A stretch of 64,000 bases of DNA from Rhodobacteraceae bacterium Alg231-30 (GTDB lineage Bacteria; Pseudomonadota; Alphaproteobacteria; Rhodobacterales; Rhodobacteraceae), in the NCBI GenBank assembly GCA_900143615.1, contig FREU01000003.1:186001-250000 (forward strand). Reading direction: 5' to 3'. The notes under the pieces were generated by a model that was not told the origin of the DNA, searched no databases, and worked only from the letters and a program-made list of their open reading frames with translations. This document shows, one piece after another, positions 9,102 through 20,058 of this stretch. The stretch's first letter is position 1, and every line of letters starts with the position of its first letter. The position numbers and the translations under genes are program-made.

Positions 9102-11408
9102 GTGTCTCAGTCAGCAACTGCTCATGACGCGGCGCAACGTTTGTCTATCCGCGTGCTACAGCGTTCCGGATATGTTGTACTTGGGGCAGCGGGCCTGATC
9201 CTTGTGTCATTTGTCTTAAACGACGCCTTTTATCGGAATGTCTTCCTGCTTGCGGGCAGTATCACGCTTACGGCGTTGGTTGTCTGCGCGCTGGTGGAGG
9301 CGATCCTGAATTTTCGACAAAAGAAAATTTTGGCGGCGCTGGCTGATTTCATTTCCAAGGACACGGTTGAACGGGTGATCACCGATTTTGACGGAACGAT
9401 TTTGGCCGGAAACACGACTGCTAAAATCGGGATTTATCGCAAAGACCACCATGTGAAGGATTATTTGTCTCGCCATGTTGCGGTGACGGATAAAGTTTTC
9501 GCAAGACTGCTGACTGGCGCATTGCTGCACGGATATGCGGAAGAAGATCTACCCTTGAGACAGAACTCGCTGCGTCTGAAAGTGCGCGTAATCAAGTCCA
9601 ATATGTTGCATTGGTCGGCTGAGCCGATGTTGTCGGTGTCTTGTGATGATTGTGGTCGCGAAAGCGCTAAGCTTGCTCTGCTAACAGTAAATTCCTCGGG
9701 TTTAATCTTGTTTTCAAACTCCGCTGCGCGCGCCATTTTGGGGGATAAAGCGGCGAAGCTGTCCGATATTTTTGGCTCTGATGGACCGGCGTCGCAGCAA
9801 ATCAATACGATAATGACACCAACCGGAGCGCGGCAATGTTTGGTGACGGTTACCGAGCTGTCCGGCGGGCAGACGGAATTGTGTCTTGTCCCAACCGAAG
9901 TGCCAACGGTGAAAGACGGTGCGGTTCAATTTGATGAATTGCCGGTGCCTTTGCTCAAAATTGGCAGTAATGGTGATGTTTTGCTGGGCAATCGCGCCGC
10001 GCGTATGCTGTTGCAGCGCGAGATAAGCTCGGAGACTGTTCTGAGCGATTTGATGGAAGGTTTGGGGCGCTCTATTCAGGATTGGCTGGCGGAAGCGGCG
10101 GCCGGTCGGGCACTCCATTCCGAGTTCCTACGTTTGCGCAGGGAAGACAAAGAAGTCTTTGTGCAGGTCAGCCTGAACCGTGTGGTTGAAGGTGAGGAAA
10201 GTTCACTCATCGCGGTTCTCAATGATGCAACCGAGCTGAAGACTCTGGAAGCTCAATTTGTCCAAAGTCAGAAAATGCAAGCGATCGGGCAACTTGCCGG
10301 GGGCGTTGCACATGATTTCAACAACCTTTTGACCGCAATTTCAGGACACTGTGATCTTTTGTTGTTGCGCCATGATCAAGGTGATCCCGACTTTTCCGAT
10401 CTCATTCAGATCAATCAAAATGCCAATCGAGCAGCGGCTTTGGTTGGACAGCTGTTGGCGTTTTCACGAAAGCAAAACCTGCGTCCAGAGATTCTGGACA
10501 TGCGCACAACACTTGCCGATTTGACCCATCTTTTGAACCGGTTGGTTGGTGAAAAGGTGACTTTGCTGCTCACAAATGATCCTGTCCTGCCTTCGATCCG
10601 CGCCGACAAGCGTCAGCTTGAACAGGTTTTAATGAATCTTGTGGTGAACGCACGGGATGCGATGCCTGAAGGGGGCGAAATTCGCATTTTGACTGAAGCC
10701 TTGTCGCTTAAGACGCCTCTAGAGCGGGATCGGGTAACTGTGCCTGCCGGGCCCTATGTGTCCGTCAAAGTGAGTGATGACGGGATCGGGATTGGCGCAG
10801 ATAAGCTGCAAAAAGTGTTTGAGCCGTTCTTTACAACCAAGAAGACCGGTGAGGGGACCGGATTGGGGCTCTCTACAGCTTATGGGATTGTGAAACAGAC
10901 GGGCGGCTATATTTTTGTCGACAGCGCTTTGGGCGTCGGGACGACGTTTACTTTGCTGTTTCCGGTAAATGAATTTATCGAAACGATCGAGAGCCCCCTC
11001 GAAGAGCCAGAAAGCAAAGCGTCCCCCATCGAGAACAAAGGCGGTGTTGTTCTTTTGGTTGAGGACGAAGCGCCGGTGCGCTCGTTTGCATCACGTGCGC
11101 TGCAATTGCGCGGGTTCACGGTGATTGAGGCGGCGTCCGGCGAGGAAGCTTTGGAGCTATTGGCGGACGCGTCTTTGAAGGTGGATGTGTTTGTTAGTGA
11201 CGTGATCATGCCGGGTTTGGATGGACCAAGCTGGGTGCGCCACGCCCGAGAAGAATTTCCTGATGTGCCGGTTATTTTTGTATCTGGCTATGCGGAAGAT
11301 AGTTTTTCTGACGATCAGGCGCGTATTGAAAACTCGAGCTTTTTGCCAAAACCGTTTTCGCTTAGCGATCTGACGGATGCTGTTCAGAATGAAATGACAC
11401 AAAATTAG
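9102..11408 (+). CDS. cckA: Hybrid sensor histidine kinase CckA
   Basis: Membrane hybrid kinase that, in alphaproteobacteria, phosphorylates the phosphotransferase ChpT and through it CtrA and CpdR; in roseobacters this axis controls motility and gene-transfer agents. Two hydrophobic segments lie in the first 70 residues, followed by PAS-like domains. The dimerisation/phosphoacceptor helix has the CckA-typical GQLAGGVAHDFNNLLTAISG. Then come the ATPase boxes (LMNLVVNARDAM, DDGIGI, GEGTGLGLST) and a C-terminal receiver with VEDEAP, the phospho-Asp in VSDVIMPGLDG, and PKPFS. GTG at 9102 is preferred to TTG at 9096 because AGGG at 9091-9094 is then 7 bases away. The gene end overlaps the convergent sulfotransferase by 4 bases. 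Confidence 0.93.
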   Translation: MSQSATAHDAAQRLSIRVLQRSGYVVLGAAGLILVSFVLNDAFYRNVFLLAGSITLTALVVCALVEAILNFRQKKILAALADFISKDTVERVITDFDGTILAGNTTAKIGIYRKDHHVKDYLSRHVAVTDKVFARLLTGALLHGYAEEDLPLRQNSLRLKVRVIKSNMLHWSAEPMLSVSCDDCGRESAKLALLTVNSSGLILFSNSAARAILGDKAAKLSDIFGSDGPASQQINTIMTPTGARQCLVTVTELSGGQTELCLVPTEVPTVKDGAVQFDELPVPLLKIGSNGDVLLGNRAARMLLQREISSETVLSDLMEGLGRSIQDWLAEAAAGRALHSEFLRLRREDKEVFVQVSLNRVVEGEESSLIAVLNDATELKTLEAQFVQSQKMQAIGQLAGGVAHDFNNLLTAISGHCDLLLLRHDQGDPDFSDLIQINQNANRAAALVGQLLAFSRKQNLRPEILDMRTTLADLTHLLNRLVGEKVTLLLTNDPVLPSIRADKRQLEQVLMNLVVNARDAMPEGGEIRILTEALSLKTPLERDRVTVPAGPYVSVKVSDDGIGIGADKLQKVFEPFFTTKKTGEGTGLGLSTAYGIVKQTGGYIFVDSALGVGTTFTLLFPVNEFIETIESPLEEPESKASPIENKGGVVLLVEDEAPVRSFASRALQLRGFTVIEAASGEEALELLADASLKVDVFVSDVIMPGLDGPSWVRHAREEFPDVPVIFVSGYAEDSFSDDQARIENSSFLPKPFSLSDLTDAVQNEMTQN

Positions 11409-12004
11409 GCGAGAGCTGATTCGTAGGCTTCGTACTCGGCACGACATCGGTGTTTGAAATCAGCCAGCGTCTCGGGAGAGATTTCAAGCGCTCCAGCGGG
11501 AGAGCTGTTTTTACGCTCTAGTGTAATGTCATAGCCCAGCCGGTCTTGTAGAAAAGAAACAATGCGCGCCTGATTCTCATACCGAAATAGGTGATCTACC
11601 TTAACGCCGTTGCGGCGTGGTTCGATAAATTTGGCTTGGCTTCCAACGTTTGCAAAAGGTGGTTGATCATTTTGCATATATGCCTGCACAAACTCATCAA
11701 AGCTTACGTCATATGTTGAATTTCGCTGACCACGCAGAATATCGCGCTGCCTGTAGCGATACCAACTGCCCATCCAGCTAATGGGTTCGCGCACAACGGC
11801 CATTGTTTCCATGTCGTCGGTTTTGCAGGCCCTCTCAAACATTGGCCGGAAAAACCGGTTGTAGCGGTAGAGCGGTGCGTGTTTGAGCTCGGGTGGATGT
11901 GAGACAATCATATCTGCATTTGGAGCCAAAGCGGTTTCCAAGGCCGTGCTACCTGTCTTGGGAACGGAGAGGATTACGAGTTTTTTATTCCAGAAAACAA
12001 GCAT
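11405..12004 (-). CDS. Sulfotransferase-family protein
   Basis: The 199-residue protein begins with VILSVPKTGSTALE, the 5'-PSB loop that binds the PAPS phosphosulfate in sulfotransferases. A REPISWMGSWYRYR segment follows, matching the 3'-PB RxPxxxxxSxY pattern. This small soluble type is common in Rhodobacteraceae, and the acceptor is unknown. It stands alone, leftward, between cckA and recA. Confidence 0.8.
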   Translation of the reverse strand: MLVFWNKKLVILSVPKTGSTALETALAPNADMIVSHPPELKHAPLYRYNRFFRPMFERACKTDDMETMAVVREPISWMGSWYRYRQRDILRGQRNSTYDVSFDEFVQAYMQNDQPPFANVGSQAKFIEPRRNGVKVDHLFRYENQARIVSFLQDRLGYDITLERKNSSPAGALEISPETLADFKHRCRAEYEAYESALA

Positions 12005-12132
12005 TTAAGTGGCCTTGGTTTAATTTAACTAAGAGTGTTTGCGCTTTGTGAACCCTTCTTTAACCGAAAAGGCAAAAGCTTGCAGGATAGATTTCTATTG
12101 ATTTGTTCTCGTTTTGATCTCATAACACTTTA

Positions 12133-12147
12133 GAACAAGAGGTGAAC
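12133..12147. promoter_or_regulatory. LexA (SOS) box before recA
   Basis: GAAC-N7-GAAC (GAAC at 12133-12136 and 12144-12147) is the direct-repeat LexA site of alphaproteobacteria, which reads GTTC-N7-GTTC on the other strand. It lies 51 bases before the recA ATG. A degenerate second copy, GTTC-N7-GATC, is at 12105-12119. This predicts DNA-damage induction of recA through LexA. Confidence 0.75.
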
Positions 12148-12198
12148 GTAAGCAGCGATTGCCGCCCCGCCGCGGGTGTGGAATAAGGAAGCAAGCAA

Positions 12199-13278
12199 AT
12201 GGCAACGGCAGATCTTTTGACAATGAGCAGCAAGAAAACCCCCGATAAGCAAAAAGCCCTTGATAGTGCGCTTGCACAGATTGAACGCCAGTTCGGCAAA
12301 GGGTCAATCATGAAATTGGGGGCAGACAACCCAATTCAAGAAATTGAGTCGACATCGACTGGCTCTCTGAGCCTTGATATCGCGCTTGGTATCGGTGGAT
12401 TGCCGAAGGGCCGTATCATTGAAATCTATGGGCCTGAGAGCTCTGGCAAGACTACTCTGACGCTGCACTGTATTGCAGAAGAGCAGAAAAAAGGCGGTGT
12501 CTGTGCCTTTGTCGATGCGGAACACGCGCTGGACCCACAATACGCCAAAAAGCTGGGCGTGAACCTAGATGAGCTGCTGATTTCGCAGCCCGACACGGGC
12601 GAGCAAGCATTGGAAATCACCGACACGCTGGTGCGATCTGGTGCAGTGAATATGGTGGTGGTCGATTCGGTTGCTGCTTTGACGCCAAAGTCGGAACTTG
12701 AAGGGGACATGGGAGACAGCAGTGTAGGTGTTCAGGCCCGTCTGATGAGCCAAGCAATGCGCAAGTTGACCGGATCTATTTCGCGTTCAAATTGTATGGT
12801 GATTTTCATCAACCAAATCCGGATGAAAATCGGCGTGATGTTTGGTAGTCCTGAGACGACAACCGGTGGCAACGCATTGAAGTTCTACAGCTCGGTTCGG
12901 TTGGACATTCGTCGAATTGGTGCAGTCAAAGATCGCGATGAAATCGTTGGCAACGCGACGCGTGTGAAGGTTGTGAAAAACAAAGTCGCGCCGCCATTCA
13001 AACAGGTCGAATTTGACATCATGTATGGGGAAGGCATTTCTAAGACGGGTGAAATGCTGGATCTGGGGGTCAAGGCGGGCGTCGTAGAGAAATCCGGCAG
13101 CTGGTACAGCTATGGAGATGAGCGGATCGGGCAGGGTCGTGAAAACGCTAAGGCCTACCTGAAAGAAAACACACGCATTGCCTATGAGATCGAAGATAAA
13201 ATCCGCGCAGCGCACGGGCTTGATTTTGATATGCCGCCAGGTGGCGGAGAGGATGACGAGTCGCTTGTCGAAGGATAG
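12199..13278 (+). CDS. recA: Recombinase RecA
   Basis: ATP-dependent strand-exchange protein and LexA co-protease. The 359-residue protein has Walker [10 protein letters not shown], the MAW-type [21 protein letters not shown] segment with loop L1, [31 protein letters not shown] (Walker B region plus L2, here shown only by its key features), and an acidic C-terminus. AAGGAA lies 8 bases before the ATG. The LexA box at 12133-12147 explains SOS control. The last codons contain the AAGGA that serves the next gene. Confidence 0.98.
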   Translation: MATADLLTMSSKKTPDKQKALDSALAQIERQFGKGSIMKLGADNPIQEIESTSTGSLSLDIALGIGGLPKGRIIEIYGPESSGKTTLTLHCIAEEQKKGGVCAFVDAEHALDPQYAKKLGVNLDELLISQPDTGEQALEITDTLVRSGAVNMVVVDSVAALTPKSELEGDMGDSSVGVQARLMSQAMRKLTGSISRSNCMVIFINQIRMKIGVMFGSPETTTGGNALKFYSSVRLDIRRIGAVKDRDEIVGNATRVKVVKNKVAPPFKQVEFDIMYGEGISKTGEMLDLGVKAGVVEKSGSWYSYGDERIGQGRENAKAYLKENTRIAYEIEDKIRAAHGLDFDMPPGGGEDDESLVEG

Positions 13279-13283
13279 TTTTC

Positions 13284-13832
13284 TTGACGCATGTAACGCG
13301 TGAGGAATTAGAGCAGGCCTTGCCTGATGTTTTGGCCGCCCCAAAGGATGGGGCGGCTATTTCGCATCTTTGTTTGCGACCTGAGCGAAACCAACGGCGA
13401 TTTGTCGAACAAATCACGTTCACCCGGTCCGAGGGTATTCCGGGAGAACGGTGGCTCACACAACCTTGGTTGCGGTTGCAAGACGGCGCGCCACATCCCG
13501 GAATTCAGGTGTCGATCCTACCACGGCGCGTTTTAGATCTGGTTTGGCGGGATCGCGAAAACACTGTGTCTCCGGGCGATAGTTTTGTGGCCGACCTGGA
13601 TATGAGCGAGGCTAATCTACCCGTTGGGCAGCGTCTGTCTGTTGGCACTGCTGTTTTAGAGGTCTCTGATGTCTTCAATGACGGCTGTGTGAAGTGGAAG
13701 GCGCGGTATGGCGCGGCGGCCAAGGATTGGATCACGGCAGAGGGGCACCCTCAATTGAGACTGCGCGGCATTTTATGTTCGGTTGTGCAGGATGGGATGA
13801 TCCGCGAAGGCGATATTCTGCAAAAGATGTGA
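13284..13832 (+). CDS. MOSC-domain protein
   Basis: A 182-residue protein resembling stand-alone MOSC domains, the beta-barrel fold shared with the C-terminus of molybdenum-cofactor sulfurases. Visible features are the EGIPGERW segment near the start, a PGD turn before the central beta strands, the DVFNDGCVKWKARYG segment containing the conserved cysteine, and a C-terminal REGDILQK. The TTG start at 13284 is supported by AAGGA at 13271-13275 inside the end of recA. MOSC proteins are thought to carry a sulfur atom on cysteine or bind Mo cofactor; the substrate is unknown here. Confidence 0.8.
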   Translation: MTHVTREELEQALPDVLAAPKDGAAISHLCLRPERNQRRFVEQITFTRSEGIPGERWLTQPWLRLQDGAPHPGIQVSILPRRVLDLVWRDRENTVSPGDSFVADLDMSEANLPVGQRLSVGTAVLEVSDVFNDGCVKWKARYGAAAKDWITAEGHPQLRLRGILCSVVQDGMIREGDILQKM

Positions 13833-13940
13833 CAGTCTTTGCGGTAAGAAATGGTGTAGCTCATTGCCCTGTGGACAGGGGCGGGCAGGGGCGATAAACC
13901 CCAACAAAACGCACATTTCCTATGCGAGAGATCCCGCGCG

Positions 13941-16613
13941 ATGCCCAGCTTGAATGATATCCGGTCGACCTTCCTGAACTATTTTGCCAAACAAGGCCAC
14001 GAGATCGTGTCCTCAAGCCCTCTGGTGCCGCGCAATGATCCGACGCTGATGTTCGTCAATTCGGGCATGGTGCAGTTCAAAAACCTGTTCACGGGTGTAG
14101 AACGGCGTGATTACAGCCGCGCAACAACGTCACAAAAATGCGTGCGCGCCGGTGGTAAACACAATGATCTGGACAATGTTGGATATACCGCGCGTCACCA
14201 CACCTTTTTCGAAATGTTGGGGAATTTCTCGTTTGGGGATTACTTCAAAGAGGATGCGATCCGCTTTGCTTGGGAACTGATCACTCAAGAGTTCGGCATT
14301 CCAAAAGAGAAGCTCTACACCACGGTCTATCACACCGATGACGAGGCTTATAACATCTGGAAGAAGATGGGGGTGCCCGAAGAGCGTATCATCCGCATCG
14401 CCACATCGGACAATTTCTGGCAGATGGGCCCAACTGGCCCTTGTGGTCCGTGCACCGAGATTTTCTATGATCACGGCGATCATATCTGGGGTGGTCCTCC
14501 CGGCAGCCCCGAGGAAGATGGCGACCGGTTTATCGAAATCTGGAACGTTGTTTTCATGCAGAACGAGCAGTTCGAAGACGGTTCGATGGTCGATCTGAAA
14601 ATGCAGTCGATTGACACTGGCATGGGGCTGGAGCGGATTGGCGCATTGCTGCAGGGCAGCCATGACAACTATGACACGGATCTGTTCAAGAACCTGATCG
14701 AAGCCTCCGCGCATGCGACCTCGACGGACCCCTTTGGCGACAAGAACGTGCATCATCGCGTGATCGCAGACCATTTGCGTTCGACCTCTTTCCTGATTGC
14801 GGACGGCGTAATGCCGTCTAATGACGGACGTGGCTATGTGCTGCGTCGGATCATGCGCCGCGCCATGCGGCACGCGCATTTGTTGGGTGCCAAAGATCCG
14901 GTAATGCATCAATTGGTGCCGTCGCTGGTGGGACAAATGGGACAGGCCTATCCTGAACTGGGACAGGCGCAGGCGTTGATCGAAGAAACATTGAAGCTTG
15001 AAGAAACACGTTTCAAACAGACGTTGGATCGCGGTCTGAAGTTGCTGGATGACGAACTTGACGGCTTGGCTGAGGGTGCGCCTTTGGCGGGCAAGGCAGC
15101 GTTTAAGCTCTATGACACCTATGGGTTCCCGCTTGATCTGACGCAGGACGCGTTGCGCGAAAAAGGTCGTGAGGTGGACACCGACGGGTTTGACGCGGCG
15201 ATGGAAGAGCAGAAAGCCAAAGCGCGTGCGGCGTGGTCGGGTTCTGGTGATGATGCGGATAATGCGGTTTGGTTTGACGTAATGGATCGCCATGGCGCGA
15301 CCGATTTCTTGGGCTATGACACTGAGAAAGCCGAAGGCCAGATCGTGGCAATCGTTGTTGAAGGCGCCGAAGTTGACAGCATCAAAGCGGGTGAGACTGG
15401 CTGGATCGTGGTCAACCAAACGCCGTTTTATGGCGAATCCGGCGGTCAGGTTGGCGACACAGGTGTGATCCGTCGCTTGGAAAACCGCGAAGACGTTGCG
15501 CTTGTGGAAGATACCCGCAAGTTCGGTGACGCCAAAGTGTTTGGTCATAAGGTGACGGTCGAAGTTGGTAGCATGACCAAGGGCGAGCCAGTCGAGCTTG
15601 AGGTTGATCACAGCCGCCGAACTGCTATTCGCGCCAATCACTCGGCGACACACCTACTGCACGAAGCCCTGCGTGAAGCGCTGGGTGATCATGTTGCACA
15701 GCGCGGATCGCTGAATGCGGCGGACCGTCTACGGTTTGACTTTAGCCATGGTAAGGCGCTGACACCGGATGAAATGGCCAAGGTTGCGTTGGATGTGAAT
15801 GCCTATATTCGCCAGAACACATCGGTTGAGACGCGGATTATGACACCGGATGATGCACGCAGCATTGGTGCTCAGGCGTTGTTTGGCGAAAAATACGGCG
15901 ACGAAGTGCGCGTCGTATCCATGGGGCGCGCCGAGACCGGAAAAGGTCTGGCGGGCGATACCTATTCGCTGGAGCTATGCGGTGGCACCCATGTGAAACA
16001 GACCGGGGATATCGGTGTGTTTGTTCTATTGTCTGATAGTGCGTCGAGTGCAGGTGTACGTCGGATCGAGGCGCTGACAGGGGAAGCGGCGTTTATGCAT
16101 CTGGAAGACCGTGCCATGAGCGTTGCCAAAATCGCGGGCTCGTTGAAAGCACAGCCGGTCGAGATCGTGGATCGCGTCAAAACCTTGATGGATGAACGCA
16201 AGGCGCTGCAAAACGAAGTGGCGCAGTTGCGCCGCGAGTTGGCGATGGCTGGCGGCGCTGGCCAAGGGGCAGGGGCCGAAGCCAAGGACGTGAACGGTGT
16301 GAAATTCTTTGCACAGGTTTTGACGGGTGTTTCCGGCAAAGACCTACCTCCATTGATCGATGAGCACAAAGCGCGACTGGAAAGCGGTGCGGTGTTGTTG
16401 ATTGCGGATGCTGGCGGCAAAGTGGCTGTGGCGGCTGGTGTAACCGATGATCTAAAGGGCCAAGTGTCTGCGGTGGATCTGGTGCGCGCAGCTGTGGTTG
16501 AAATGGGTGGCAAAGGCGGCGGCGGTCGTCCGGATATGGCCCAAGGTGGGGCCAAAGATGCCTCAAATTCAGACGCAGCGATTGCGGCGGCTGAAGCTGT
16601 GGTGGCTGGCTGA
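13941..16613 (+). CDS. alaS: Alanine--tRNA ligase
   Basis: Charges tRNA-Ala. The 890-residue protein begins [17 protein letters not shown], has the class II motif 2 region, the editing-domain zinc/active-site motif [12 protein letters not shown], a second histidine cluster with [10 protein letters not shown], and a C-terminal Gly-rich DHHA1-like domain ending [15 protein letters not shown]. The length is standard. The 108-bp gap before it contains a short CCCTG/CAGGG hairpin near 13867-13880 but no obvious leader peptide. Confidence 0.98.
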   Translation: MPSLNDIRSTFLNYFAKQGHEIVSSSPLVPRNDPTLMFVNSGMVQFKNLFTGVERRDYSRATTSQKCVRAGGKHNDLDNVGYTARHHTFFEMLGNFSFGDYFKEDAIRFAWELITQEFGIPKEKLYTTVYHTDDEAYNIWKKMGVPEERIIRIATSDNFWQMGPTGPCGPCTEIFYDHGDHIWGGPPGSPEEDGDRFIEIWNVVFMQNEQFEDGSMVDLKMQSIDTGMGLERIGALLQGSHDNYDTDLFKNLIEASAHATSTDPFGDKNVHHRVIADHLRSTSFLIADGVMPSNDGRGYVLRRIMRRAMRHAHLLGAKDPVMHQLVPSLVGQMGQAYPELGQAQALIEETLKLEETRFKQTLDRGLKLLDDELDGLAEGAPLAGKAAFKLYDTYGFPLDLTQDALREKGREVDTDGFDAAMEEQKAKARAAWSGSGDDADNAVWFDVMDRHGATDFLGYDTEKAEGQIVAIVVEGAEVDSIKAGETGWIVVNQTPFYGESGGQVGDTGVIRRLENREDVALVEDTRKFGDAKVFGHKVTVEVGSMTKGEPVELEVDHSRRTAIRANHSATHLLHEALREALGDHVAQRGSLNAADRLRFDFSHGKALTPDEMAKVALDVNAYIRQNTSVETRIMTPDDARSIGAQALFGEKYGDEVRVVSMGRAETGKGLAGDTYSLELCGGTHVKQTGDIGVFVLLSDSASSAGVRRIEALTGEAAFMHLEDRAMSVAKIAGSLKAQPVEIVDRVKTLMDERKALQNEVAQLRRELAMAGGAGQGAGAEAKDVNGVKFFAQVLTGVSGKDLPPLIDEHKARLESGAVLLIADAGGKVAVAAGVTDDLKGQVSAVDLVRAAVVEMGGKGGGGRPDMAQGGAKDASNSDAAIAAAEAVVAG

Positions 16614-16693
16614 CCATTTGGTCAAAATAGGGCTTGGCCCGCTCGGCAATTCACCTAGACTGTCGAGTGGAGCACAATATTAGGGAGAGCCCC

Positions 16694-16981
16694 ATGCCTG
16701 CACTTTGGATAGCCCATGTCACCGTGACCGACGCCGACGCTTATGGGAAATATGCCGAACTGGCCGGACCTGCGATTGCCAAACATGGCGGTGAGTTCAT
16801 CGCGCGCGCGGGTCGTTTTGTTCAGCTGGAAGGCAAGGAACGGCCACGCAATGTTGTGGCAAAGTTTCCAAGTGTGGAGGCTGCTGTGGATTGCTACAAC
16901 AGTCCTGACTATCAGGAAGCGTTGAACCATGCGCGTGGCGCGTCAGAGCGTGAATTGATGGTCGTGGAGACCAGCGAGTAA
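16694..16981 (+). CDS. DUF1330-family protein
   Basis: A 95-residue protein of the DUF1330 dimeric alpha/beta-barrel type: MPALWIAHVTVTDADAYGKY at the start, a central ARAGRFVQLEG, and NSPDYQEAL near the end. The family is structurally related to monooxygenase-like ferredoxin folds and has no firm biochemical role. The ATG at 16694 is chosen over an upstream in-frame ATG because AGGGAGAG precedes it. The amidotransferase gene follows after 16 bases and probably shares its transcript. Confidence 0.85.
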   Translation: MPALWIAHVTVTDADAYGKYAELAGPAIAKHGGEFIARAGRFVQLEGKERPRNVVAKFPSVEAAVDCYNSPDYQEALNHARGASERELMVVETSE

Positions 16982-16997
16982 ATTAGGAGATCGGGAT

Positions 16998-17777
16998 ATG
17001 TGTCGATGGGCCGCCTATATTGGCCAACCCTGTTATGTGGAAGATGTCGTCACCAAGCCCGATCATTCGCTGATCCAGCAAAGCATCAATGCGACCGAAT
17101 GCAAAACCCAGACCAATGGCGATGGTGTTGGTCTGGCCTGGTATGGCGAACGCCCTGAACCCGGATTGTACCGTGACATTTTGCCGGCGTGGTCTGACCC
17201 CAATCTGCGCTCGCTGACGGCGCAGGTGCAGTCGGGTTTGTTTCTTGCGCATGTGCGTGCCTCAACCGGAACGGCAACCAGCCGGAACAATTGCCATCCC
17301 TTTGCGGTGGGGCGCTGGTCGTTTATGCACAACGGTCAAATTGGCGGTTTTGAAAAATTCCGCCGCCGTGCGGATATGCTCATCCCTGACAATCTCTATC
17401 ATGAACGCAAAGGAGCAACGGACAGCGAAGTGCTGTTTCTGTTGGGACTGATTGAAGGGATGGATGACAATCCAAAAGAGGCGATGGAAATCGCCGTCGG
17501 GATTTTACAGCGCATGAGCCGGGATCGGGGGACAACACCTCATATGCGGATTGGGGCGGCGTTTTCAGATGGTGAAACGCTCTATGCTATTCGGTATGCC
17601 TCTGATGATCGTGCGCCAACGGTTTATTATCGCCACAGTGATAGCCGCAATGGGTTTGCGGTGGTGAGCGAACCTTTGATGGCAGAAGAAGGCGACTGGC
17701 ACGAGGTTCCGCCAGGATCGTTTTGTCGGTTCAGCAGAGATGCGGTCGAGATCGAAAGCTTCAGACCCCTAATATGA
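16998..17777 (+). CDS. Class II glutamine amidotransferase (YafJ/EgtC-like)
   Basis: A 259-residue stand-alone Ntn-hydrolase with the catalytic cysteine as residue 2 (MCRWAAYIG), so the N-terminal Met must be removed. Family motifs include FLAHVRASTGT, NCHPFAVGRWSFMHNGQIGGF and RKGATDSEVLF. No synthase domain is attached, and no ergothioneine genes are nearby, so EgtC itself is unlikely and the real substrate is unknown. AGGAGA precedes the ATG. A bidirectional terminator begins at the stop codon. Confidence 0.87.
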   Translation: MCRWAAYIGQPCYVEDVVTKPDHSLIQQSINATECKTQTNGDGVGLAWYGERPEPGLYRDILPAWSDPNLRSLTAQVQSGLFLAHVRASTGTATSRNNCHPFAVGRWSFMHNGQIGGFEKFRRRADMLIPDNLYHERKGATDSEVLFLLGLIEGMDDNPKEAMEIAVGILQRMSRDRGTTPHMRIGAAFSDGETLYAIRYASDDRAPTVYYRHSDSRNGFAVVSEPLMAEEGDWHEVPPGSFCRFSRDAVEIESFRPLI

Positions 17778-17806
17778 AAAACGCCGGAGAGGACCTCCGG
17801 CGTTTT
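17778..17806. terminator. Bidirectional rho-independent terminator
   Basis: AAAACGCCGGAG pairs with CTCCGGCGTTTT across a 5-nt loop, giving a GC-rich stem flanked by A-run and T-run on the two sides. It separates the rightward amidotransferase gene from the convergent typA and can serve both. Confidence 0.9.
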
Positions 17807-17825
17807 CAATTTGATGTGTCTGCGA

Positions 17826-19646
17826 TTAGCCTTGGCCGCGCGATTGGCGCTTGCGCTCATGCGGATCAAGGTAGCGCTTGCGCAGACGGATGTTGTTGGG
17901 GGTAACCTCAACCAACTCGTCGTCGTTGATGTAGGCAATGGCTTCTTCAAGGCTCAACTTTACTGGTGTTGTCAGGCGCACCGCCTCGTCCGTACCCGAG
18001 GCACGTACGTTGGTCAGCTTCTTACCTTTGAGCGGGTTCACTTCGAGATCGTTTTCGCGGCTGTGCTCGCCAATGATCATGCCGGTGTAGATTGTCTCTT
18101 GTGCGCCAATCATCATTTTGCCGCGATCTTCGAGGTTCCACAGAGCGTAAGCGACAGACACACCATTTTCCATGGAGATCAGAACGCCAGCGCGGCGGCC
18201 TGGAATTGCGCCTTTGTAGGGTGCCCAGCCGTGGAACACGCGGTTCAGAACACCTGTGCCGCGTGTGTCGGTCAAGAATTCGCCGTGATAGCCGATCAGG
18301 CCGCGCGATGGAACGTGCGCGATGATGCGGGTTTTGCCAGCACCGGCAGGACGCATTTCGACCAGCTCACCTTTGCGCGAACCGGTGAGTTTTTCGATCA
18401 CTGCGCCGGAATATTCGTCGTCTACGTCGATGGTGGCTTCTTCAACCGGCTCCATCTTTTGACCGTCTTCTTCGCGCATAATCACCTGCGGGCGCGAGAT
18501 CGACAGCTCAAAGCCTTCGCGGCGCATGTTTTCAATCAGAACGCCCATCTGAAGTTCGCCACGACCGGAAACTTCAAACGCTTCACCACCGGGGGTGTCT
18601 GCGATTTTGATCGCCACGTTGCTTTCGGCTTCTTTCATCAGGCGGTCACGAATGACACGCGACTGAACCTTTTTGCCATCACGTCCTGCCAATGGGCTGT
18701 CGTTGATGCCAAACGTTACTGTGATTGTGGGCGGATCAATTGGTTGGGCTTCCAGCGGCTCATCCACGGCCAAGGCGCAGATTGTGTCAGCCACGGTTGC
18801 TTTTGACATACCTGCCAGCGAGACAATGTCGCCCGCTTGGGCTTCTTCGATGTCTTGTTGTGCAAGGCCACGGAATGCCTGAATTTTAGTGACTCGGAAT
18901 TGCTCGATCTTTTGACCGATGCGAGTCAAAGCCTGCACGGTTGCGCCGACTTTCAAAGTGCCGGATTCAACACGACCTGTCAGAATGCGACCAACAAACG
19001 GGTCTGCACCCAATGTGGTGGCAAGCATGCGGAAGTCGTCGCTTTGCTTTTTGACCTGCTTAGGTGCGGGAACGTGGTTCACGATCAGGTTAAACAGCGC
19101 GTGCAAATCCTGGCGTGGTCCATCAAGTTCTGCATCTGCCCAGCCATTGCGGCCTGAGGCGTACATGTGCGGGAAGTCCAGCTGATCTTCGTCCGCATCC
19201 AGCGACGCGAAAAGGTCAAAACATTCGTCCAGCGCGCGATCAGGTTCGGCGTCTGGCTTGTCAACTTTGTTGAGGACAACAATTGGACGCAGGCCCAGTG
19301 CCAGCGCTTTGGAGGTCACAAACTTGGTCTGTGGCATCGGGCCTTCGGCCGCGTCCACCAGAAGTACAACGCCATCAACCATGCTGAGAATCCGCTCGAC
19401 TTCGCCGCCAAAATCGGCGTGGCCAGGGGTGTCCACGATGTTGATACGTGTGTCTTTCCATTCCACGGAAGTGGGTTTGGCAAAGATAGTGATCCCGCGC
19501 TCGCGCTCAAGATCGTTGCTGTCCATGGCCCGTTCGGCCACTTCTTGGTTTGCACGGAATGCGCCGGACTGTTTGAGCAGCTCGTCCACCAATGTGGTCT
19601 TGCCGTGGTCAACGTGCGCGATAATCGCAATATTACGAAGGTCCAT
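17826..19646 (-). CDS. typA: Ribosome-associated GTPase TypA/BipA
   Basis: EF-G-like translational GTPase linked to ribosome assembly and stress. The 606-residue protein starts with G1 [15 protein letters not shown], then switch [10 protein letters not shown]3 [12 protein letters not shown], and G4 [11 protein letters not shown]. It ends in the basic C-terminal domain with the [12 protein letters not shown] segment typical of BipA. The length is normal. It is leftward and convergent with the amidotransferase gene, sharing the terminator at 17778-17806. Confidence 0.97.
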   Translation of the reverse strand: MDLRNIAIIAHVDHGKTTLVDELLKQSGAFRANQEVAERAMDSNDLERERGITIFAKPTSVEWKDTRINIVDTPGHADFGGEVERILSMVDGVVLLVDAAEGPMPQTKFVTSKALALGLRPIVVLNKVDKPDAEPDRALDECFDLFASLDADEDQLDFPHMYASGRNGWADAELDGPRQDLHALFNLIVNHVPAPKQVKKQSDDFRMLATTLGADPFVGRILTGRVESGTLKVGATVQALTRIGQKIEQFRVTKIQAFRGLAQQDIEEAQAGDIVSLAGMSKATVADTICALAVDEPLEAQPIDPPTITVTFGINDSPLAGRDGKKVQSRVIRDRLMKEAESNVAIKIADTPGGEAFEVSGRGELQMGVLIENMRREGFELSISRPQVIMREEDGQKMEPVEEATIDVDDEYSGAVIEKLTGSRKGELVEMRPAGAGKTRIIAHVPSRGLIGYHGEFLTDTRGTGVLNRVFHGWAPYKGAIPGRRAGVLISMENGVSVAYALWNLEDRGKMMIGAQETIYTGMIIGEHSRENDLEVNPLKGKKLTNVRASGTDEAVRLTTPVKLSLEEAIAYINDDELVEVTPNNIRLRKRYLDPHERKRQSRGQG

Positions 19647-19706
19647 TGGTGATGCCTTTACTTGTTCGCGCCTCGCCTATACGCGGCGCGACAAAAAGAC
19701 CACCCC

Positions 19707-20042
19707 TTAATGGAGGGCAGTCTTGGAAAATAGATTGATGACAAGGATGCCGAGTAGGATCAGCCCCATGCCAAGGACGGCGGGCAGGTCAAGTTTTTGC
19801 TGAAAAACAACATATCCTATGACCGCTATTAACACGATGCCAAGGCCCGACCAGATGGCATAGGTGATGCCGACTGGTAAGTATTTCAATGTCTGGGCCA
19901 TAAAATAAAACGCAGCAGCGTAACCAATGACGACAATGACAGACGGGACAAGCTTCGTAAACTGCTGGCTGGCTTGCAGCGCAGTGGTGCCAATAGTTTC
20001 AAACAACACTGCGATGAACAGCATGAGATAGGCTTTGGGCAT
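19707..20042 (-). CDS. Small multidrug resistance (SMR/EmrE-type) transporter
   Basis: A 111-residue, four-helix inner-membrane protein. The membrane-embedded glutamate of the family is in the first helix ([13 protein letters not shown]), and helix 3 has [12 protein letters not shown]. It acts as a dimeric proton-coupled exporter of cationic drugs or guanidinium-like compounds; which subclass cannot be told by eye. AAGG lies before the ATG. The YitT gene is 16 bases upstream in the same direction, so they may be co-transcribed. Confidence 0.9.
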   Translation of the reverse strand: MPKAYLMLFIAVLFETIGTTALQASQQFTKLVPSVIVVIGYAAAFYFMAQTLKYLPVGITYAIWSGLGIVLIAVIGYVVFQQKLDLPAVLGMGLILLGILVINLFSKTALH

Positions 20043-20058
20043 GGGCGGCCTTTGTCAG

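Noticed and set aside
13867-13880. Attenuator hairpin before alaS
   Set aside because: The stem is only 5 bp on a 4-nt loop with no T-run or leader peptide.
14130-15653. A 507-codon minus-strand frame opposite alaS, and similar ones opposite guaB, typA and sufB
   Set aside because: Antisense shadows of conserved, codon-biased genes; no family resemblance or start signals.
16998-17777. Ergothioneine biosynthesis amidohydrolase EgtC
   Set aside because: The fold matches, but no egtB or egtD is adjacent, so only the general class II amidotransferase call is justified.
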